The notes beneath the pieces were generated by a model, which was not told the DNA's origin, made no database searches, and saw only the letters and a program-made list of their open reading frames with translations. Source: Deltaproteobacteria bacterium (GTDB lineage: Bacteria > Desulfobacterota > Desulfobacteria > C00003060). From it: a stretch of DNA of 10,853 nucleotides. Position numbers and translations under genes: made by a program. The stretch's first letter is position 1, and the number at the start of each line of letters is the position of its first letter. Shown here piece by piece: positions 5,735 to 10,853 of the stretch. The stretch is from the NCBI GenBank assembly GCA_030667105.1, contig DAOUWN010000043.1, positions 1 to 10,853 on the forward strand. The letters are read 5' to 3'.

Positions 5735-6859
5735 TCAGAGTAGGTCTTTGTAAGCTCCTATGATCATTTGGGCGGCTGAATGGATCTCGGCCTCAGTGTT
5801 TTCCCTGCCAAGAGTCAACCGCAGGGCGCCGCGTCCTATCTCTTTTGTGACTCCCATGGCTGCCAGGACGTGGGAAAGACGCACGGAACGGTCGTGACAA
5901 GCCGCGCCTGTGGAGGCGCAGATTTCAGGTATGCAATCGAGCAGCCTTCCACCCTCCACGCGGGGCAGGGAATCGTTGAGCGTATTGGGCAGGCGGGCTT
6001 CTTGATGTCCATTCAGTGCAAGGTCTGGTATCGCTTTGACAAGAAGTCCATGAAGCAGGTCTCGAAGTTCGCGCAGGCGCTTTGCTTCTGTTGACATCCG
6101 CTCTCGGGCCAGAACACAGGCCTTCCCAAGGGCAACTGCAAACATCACATTTTCTGTGCCGGCCCTGCGCCCCGATTCCTGACCGGCTCCGTGCATGAAC
6201 GGCTCTATCTTTAAGCCGTCCTTCATAAAAAGGGCGCCTACTCCTTTTGGCGCATACATCTTGTGACCTGCAAGAGAGAGAAAGTCCACGTTCAGCCTGG
6301 AGACATCAATGGGGACCTTGCCCGCTGATTGAGCCGCGTCAGTATGAAAAAAGATGCCTGCCTCCTGTGCCAGAGCTCCGATCTCTTCAATGGGCTCTAT
6401 TGTTCCGGTTTCGTTATTGGCATGCATGACGGAGATCAATACGGTCGTGGGCCGGACGGCTTCCTTTACTGTCGCAGGATCCACCAGTCCGGTTGAATCA
6501 ACCGGCAGGAAAGTCACATCATAGCCATGATACATCAAGAAAAGGCAGGGATTTGTCACGGCCGGATGTTCTATAGCCGTGGTGATAATGTGGCGACCTT
6601 TCTCTAAAAGGCTGTGGGCTACCCCTTTGATCACCATATTGTTTGACTCAGTGCCGCCGCTCGTAAAAACGATCTCCTGCGGCAAGCAACTAATAAGTTC
6701 TGCCACCTGCGCTCTAGCTTTTTCCAGGTCCTCTTTGGCAAGGCGACCCGGGGCATGGCTGCTACTGGGGTTCCCGTACTTTTCTCCCCAGTATGGCTTC
6801 ATGGCCTCTGCCACCTCCGGATCAACAGGGGTGGTTGCATTGTGGTCGAGGTAGATCAT
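5735..6859 (-). CDS. Cysteine desulfurase, NifS/IscS family (class V aminotransferase fold)
   Basis: The 374-residue PLP enzyme takes sulfur from L-cysteine as an enzyme persulfide, releasing alanine, for Fe-S clusters, thiolated tRNA or similar acceptors. Visible landmarks are YLDHNATTP (3-11), GNPSSSH (29-35), TSGGTESNN (66-74, phosphate binding), EHPA with His98 stacking on PLP, TDAAQSAGK with Asp174, AGHK with the PLP Lys200, RRAGTEN (231-237), and the persulfide cysteine C321 in ASTGAACHD. The active-site loop is short and reads GAACHD rather than the SGSACTS of IscS, pointing to the NifS-like/group I relatives; whether it serves Fe-S assembly or another sulfur or selenium pathway cannot be told. 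No iscU/nifU lies beside it. The ATG at 6859 has no Shine-Dalgarno sequence, and a repeat begins 7 bp upstream of it. Confidence 0.93.
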   Translation of the reverse strand: MIYLDHNATTPVDPEVAEAMKPYWGEKYGNPSSSHAPGRLAKEDLEKARAQVAELISCLPQEIVFTSGGTESNNMVIKGVAHSLLEKGRHIITTAIEHPAVTNPCLFLMYHGYDVTFLPVDSTGLVDPATVKEAVRPTTVLISVMHANNETGTIEPIEEIGALAQEAGIFFHTDAAQSAGKVPIDVSRLNVDFLSLAGHKMYAPKGVGALFMKDGLKIEPFMHGAGQESGRRAGTENVMFAVALGKACVLARERMSTEAKRLRELRDLLHGLLVKAIPDLALNGHQEARLPNTLNDSLPRVEGGRLLDCIPEICASTGAACHDRSVRLSHVLAAMGVTKEIGRGALRLTLGRENTEAEIHSAAQMIIGAYKDLL

Positions 6860-6865
6860 GGGTGT

Positions 6866-6904
6866 AAATGCCTAAAGTGAGCTAAAATGCCTAAAGTGCC
6901 TAAA
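6866..6904. repeat. AAATGCC direct repeat, copy 2
   Basis: AAATGCCTAAAGTG occurs at 6866-6879 and again at 6885-6898 (19-bp period), followed by CCTAAATG. The words match the left arm of the element at 1583-1610. The element ends 6 bp before the cysteine desulfurase ATG, in the place where a ribosome-binding site would be. Confidence 0.6.
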
Positions 6905-6934
6905 TGTAGACGACGGGGGAGAAGCACAGATGTA

Positions 6935-6980
6935 GGGGCGGGCTTTATGCCCGCCCGAATTGCTTTTTACGAAACCGTCA
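6935..6980. repeat. GC-rich palindrome plus dispersed 18-bp word, copy 2
   Basis: GGGCGGGC (6936-6943) and GCCCGCCC (6949-6956) form a perfect 8-bp hairpin with a TTTAT loop. It is followed by CTTTTTACGAAACCGTCA (6963-6980), the second copy of the word at 124-141. No T-run follows the hairpin on either strand, so it is not a classical terminator. Palindromes of the form GTAGGGGCGGG...CCCGCCC are common intergenic repeats. Confidence 0.6.
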
Positions 6981-6995
6981 TGCGAAAAAAAAAAG

Positions 6996-9713
6996 CTACT
7001 TCTTATCAGCCAGGACTGCATGGGCGGCCGCCAGCCTTGCAATGGGCACACGGAATGGAGAACAGCTCACGTAATCGAGGCCGATCCGATGACAGAATAT
7101 CACCGAACTAGGTTCTCCGCCATGCTCCCCGCAGATCCCGATTTTGAGATTTTTGCGTGTGGCACGGCCCCTTTTTACGCCAATCTCCATGAGTTGCCCA
7201 ACGCCCGGCTGATCAATAACCTGAAAGGGGTCATCGGGAAGTATCTTTCTCTGGACGTAGTCGGGTAGAAAAGTGCCTGCATCGTCGCGGGAATACCCAA
7301 AGGCCATTTGCGTCATATCGTTGGTGCCGAATGAGAAGAACTCGGCCTCTTGAGCAATCTCATCTGCCGCAAGAGCTGCCCGTGGCACCTCGATCATAGT
7401 ACCGACCATATATTTGAACTTCGCCCTGCTTTTTTTCATAACCTCATTGGCCACCCTGTCGATTATAGCCTTCTGATCGTTGAATTCTGCCGCTGTTCCC
7501 ACCAGGGGGACCATGATTTCCGGCAAGACGTTGATCTTTTCTTTGCGGCACTTGACAACTGCTTCAAAGATCGCCCGGGCCTGCATGGCTGTAATTTCAG
7601 GATGGGTAATCCCGAGCCGGCAACCCCGGTGGCCGAGCATGGGATTGAACTCAAACAGAAAATCGACCTTGGCAGCCACGACCTTTACAGGAACGCCGAG
7701 GCGAGCGGCCAGCTCCTTTTGTGCAGACTTTTCATGGGGGACAAATTCGTGCAAAGGCGGGTCCAGCAGCCTGATGGTTACAGGACGGCCTTTCATGGCC
7801 TTAAAGATACCATAGAAATCCTTGCGCTGCATGGGCAGCAACTTGGCCAGGGCCTTTTCACGGCCCTGGATATCCTCGGCCATAATCATTTCGCGCATGG
7901 CCCAGATACGCTCGCCAAAAAACATGTGTTCCGTTCTTGTAAGACCGATCCCCTCTGCGCCCAGTTTAATGGCGACCTTTGAGTCTTCAGGGGTGTCGGC
8001 ATTGGCGCGAACCCCGAGGCGTCGAATCTCATCCGCCCAGACTATGAGTTTCTTGTAAGCAGGGTTCTTTTCCGGGCCTGTGGCCACCAGCGGCAGCGTG
8101 CCTTTGTATATGACTCCTTTGCTCCCGTTCATGGTGATCCAGTCGCCTTCCTTCATGACCTTGCCATTGAAATCCACAGTTTTCTTCTTGAGATCAATAC
8201 TAGTGATGTCGCCGCAGCCCACAATGCAACACTTGCCCCAGCCCCTTGCAACCAGGGCAGCATGGCTCGTCATGCCTCCCTTGGATGTCAAAATGGCCTG
8301 GGCAGGTTTCATGCCGTGGACATCCTCCGGCGAGGTTTCTTCCCGGACCAGGATCACCTTTTCGCCCTTCGTGCCCAGTTCTTCGGCCTTGTCTGCTGTA
8401 AGGACAATCTGGCCAACGCCGGCACCAGGCCCGGCCGGAAGCCCGGCGCCGAGCTTGGCTGCTGTTTTTTCTGCATTGATATCTATCATGGGATGGAGAA
8501 GTTCTTCGAGTTGCTCGGGTCTTACGCGGGAAACAGCCGTCTTCTTTGAGATGAGCCGTTCCTTTACCATGTCAACAGCCATTTTAATGGCAGCCGGACC
8601 GTTTCGTTTCCCGACACGCGTCTGAAGCATATAAAGCACGCCACCTTGAATGGTGAACTCGATGTCTTGCATATCCGTGTAATGAGTGTCGAGCTTGTGC
8701 CTGATGTCATCAAGCTCCTTGTAAAGACCTGGCATGGTTTTTTGAAGCGTTGGCAGGTGGCGGTTTGTGGCCACCTTGGAAATATTGTTAATAGCAAAAG
8801 GGGTCCGTATGCCGGCCACCACATCTTCTCCCTGGGCATTGATGAGCCATTCTCCGTAGAAGTGGTTGTCGCCTGTCGCCGGGTTGCGGGTGAAGGCCAC
8901 GCCTGTTGCGCAATCATCTCCCATGTTTCCGAATACCATGGTCTGGACATTCACTGCCGTTCCCCAATCATCAGGGAGTTTTTCGATACGCCGGTAGGCC
9001 ACGGCTCGCTTGCCAAACCATGAGAGAAAGACCGCGTCAATAGATCCCCAAAGCTGTTTCATGGGATCATCCGGAAAAGGCTTGCCAAGAACTTTCTTGA
9101 CGGTTTTCTTAAACTGGACAGTGAGAGACTTCCAGTCGTCTGCCGTGATGTCCAGGTCTGTTTCGTATCCCTTCTTTTCTTTTACCTTATCTATGAGGCC
9201 CTCGAGTTGAGCCCTGATCCCTTTGCCTTCTTCCGGTTGAATACCTGCGGCTTTTTCCATGACCACGTCCGAGTACATGGCAATCAGACGACGGTAAGCG
9301 TCATAAACAAAACGCGGGTTACTCGTTTTTTTGATCAGGACAGGTATGGTCTTGGTAGTCAGTCCTATGTTAAGCACAGTTTCCATCATGCCGGGCATGG
9401 AAGCCCGGGCGCCGGAGCGGACGCTGAGAAGGAGCGGGTTTTGCGTATCTCCGAAGTTTTGTTTCATCAGTTTTTCGACCCTGGCAAGGCTGGCGTTAAC
9501 TTCTTTCTCGACGCCCGGCGGGTACTTCTGTTTCCGCGCGTAGAACTCGTTACATGCTTCTGTGGTAATCGTGAATCCGGGCGGCACGGGCATGCGAAGG
9601 TTGACCATCTCGGCAATGTTGGCGCCTTTTCCACCGAGAAGGCTCTTCATGGTCGCGTTGCCGTCTGCCTTGCCACCACCAAAAAAATAGACATATTTGC
9701 GTTTAGTCTTCAT
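6996..9713 (-). CDS. ppdK: Pyruvate, phosphate dikinase
   Basis: The 905-residue enzyme interconverts pyruvate + ATP + Pi and PEP + AMP + PPi, linking pyruvate to gluconeogenesis or, in reverse, yielding ATP from PEP and PPi in anaerobes. The N-terminal nucleotide-binding part holds FFGGGKADGN (10-19), GGKGANIAEM, LLSVRSGARASMPGMM (95-110) and FTRNPATG. The central swivelling domain has GGMTSHAALVARG, with the phosphorylated His484 and the regulatory-type Thr482. The C-terminal PEP-binding barrel has GIGLTRTEHMF (588-598), LGHRGCRLG (693-701), FSFGTNDMTQ (793-802) and the catalytic Cys861 in GICGEHGGEP. Length is typical. The ATG at 9713 is chosen because AAAGGAG lies 8 nt upstream; the frame is open to 9788 but that extension overlaps the end of the upstream gene. 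It lies 56 bp after adenosylhomocysteinase on the same strand and is probably cotranscribed. A run of ten T (minus-strand sense, 6985-6994) follows the stop, with only a 3-bp stem before it. Confidence 0.97.
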   Translation of the reverse strand: MKTKRKYVYFFGGGKADGNATMKSLLGGKGANIAEMVNLRMPVPPGFTITTEACNEFYARKQKYPPGVEKEVNASLARVEKLMKQNFGDTQNPLLLSVRSGARASMPGMMETVLNIGLTTKTIPVLIKKTSNPRFVYDAYRRLIAMYSDVVMEKAAGIQPEEGKGIRAQLEGLIDKVKEKKGYETDLDITADDWKSLTVQFKKTVKKVLGKPFPDDPMKQLWGSIDAVFLSWFGKRAVAYRRIEKLPDDWGTAVNVQTMVFGNMGDDCATGVAFTRNPATGDNHFYGEWLINAQGEDVVAGIRTPFAINNISKVATNRHLPTLQKTMPGLYKELDDIRHKLDTHYTDMQDIEFTIQGGVLYMLQTRVGKRNGPAAIKMAVDMVKERLISKKTAVSRVRPEQLEELLHPMIDINAEKTAAKLGAGLPAGPGAGVGQIVLTADKAEELGTKGEKVILVREETSPEDVHGMKPAQAILTSKGGMTSHAALVARGWGKCCIVGCGDITSIDLKKKTVDFNGKVMKEGDWITMNGSKGVIYKGTLPLVATGPEKNPAYKKLIVWADEIRRLGVRANADTPEDSKVAIKLGAEGIGLTRTEHMFFGERIWAMREMIMAEDIQGREKALAKLLPMQRKDFYGIFKAMKGRPVTIRLLDPPLHEFVPHEKSAQKELAARLGVPVKVVAAKVDFLFEFNPMLGHRGCRLGITHPEITAMQARAIFEAVVKCRKEKINVLPEIMVPLVGTAAEFNDQKAIIDRVANEVMKKSRAKFKYMVGTMIEVPRAALAADEIAQEAEFFSFGTNDMTQMAFGYSRDDAGTFLPDYVQRKILPDDPFQVIDQPGVGQLMEIGVKRGRATRKNLKIGICGEHGGEPSSVIFCHRIGLDYVSCSPFRVPIARLAAAHAVLADKK

Positions 9714-9769
9714 TTTCCAAACTCCTTTCTGCGAAAGTTTTTTGCCCACGCACTTAGGGTTACTGTCTC

Positions 9770-10853
<1,084 letters not shown>

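Noticed and set aside
6985..6998. T10 tract after the pyruvate phosphate dikinase stop as an intrinsic terminator
   Set aside because: Only a 3-bp stem (GCT/AGC) precedes it, so a true intrinsic terminator is not supported.
7350..7982. Long plus-strand open frames opposite pyruvate phosphate dikinase and adenosylhomocysteinase (also 9207-9902 and 8080-8625)
   Set aside because: They are antisense shadows of well-recognised genes with no domain, ribosome-binding site or credible composition of their own.

Overview
The window looks like chromosomal DNA from an anaerobic bacterium of the Desulfobacterota (former Deltaproteobacteria). The grounds are the mix of a Liv-type amino acid importer, pyruvate phosphate dikinase and an archaeal/Thermotoga-type adenosylhomocysteinase, and intergenic palindromes of a kind common in that group. 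The assignment is from gene style only; there is no rRNA or other marker gene.

Layout. Positions 1-295 hold no convincing gene, only palindromic repeats. Positions 296-1554 (minus strand) are a tight three-gene unit: an exported protein or lipoprotein of unknown function, a DUF3859-like exported protein, and a 56-residue two-helix membrane protein. Positions 1583-1673 hold an inverted repeat built of AAATGCC/GGCATT words. Positions 1781-1968 are the most interesting part: a transcribed leader with a short peptide carrying four consecutive Tyr codons, a set of mutually exclusive hairpins, and a strong intrinsic terminator with a GAAA loop. This has the architecture of ribosome-mediated transcription attenuation. 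It precedes livK-livH-livM-like genes (2059-5106, plus strand) encoding a lipoprotein substrate-binding protein and two permeases of the hydrophobic amino acid uptake family. The ATPase genes (livG/livF) are not in the window.

From 5150 to the right end everything is on the minus strand. Read in the direction of transcription: adenosylhomocysteinase (cut by the window edge), pyruvate phosphate dikinase, a repeat-filled gap, a NifS-type cysteine desulfurase, a 231-bp gap, and a stand-alone PilZ-domain protein that converges on livM.

Working model. When charged tRNA-Tyr is scarce, the ribosome stalls on the Tyr run and masks hairpin strand 1. Strand 2 then pairs with strand 3, the terminator cannot form, and the importer genes are transcribed. 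This predicts that the transporter carries tyrosine or aromatic amino acids rather than only branched-chain ones. The peptide, arms and terminator are visible in the sequence; the regulation and substrate are inferred.

The same repeat words recur in separate gaps (1583-1673 and 6866-6904; 124-141 and 6963-6980), showing dispersed repeat families. One lies within 7 bp of the cysteine desulfurase start codon.
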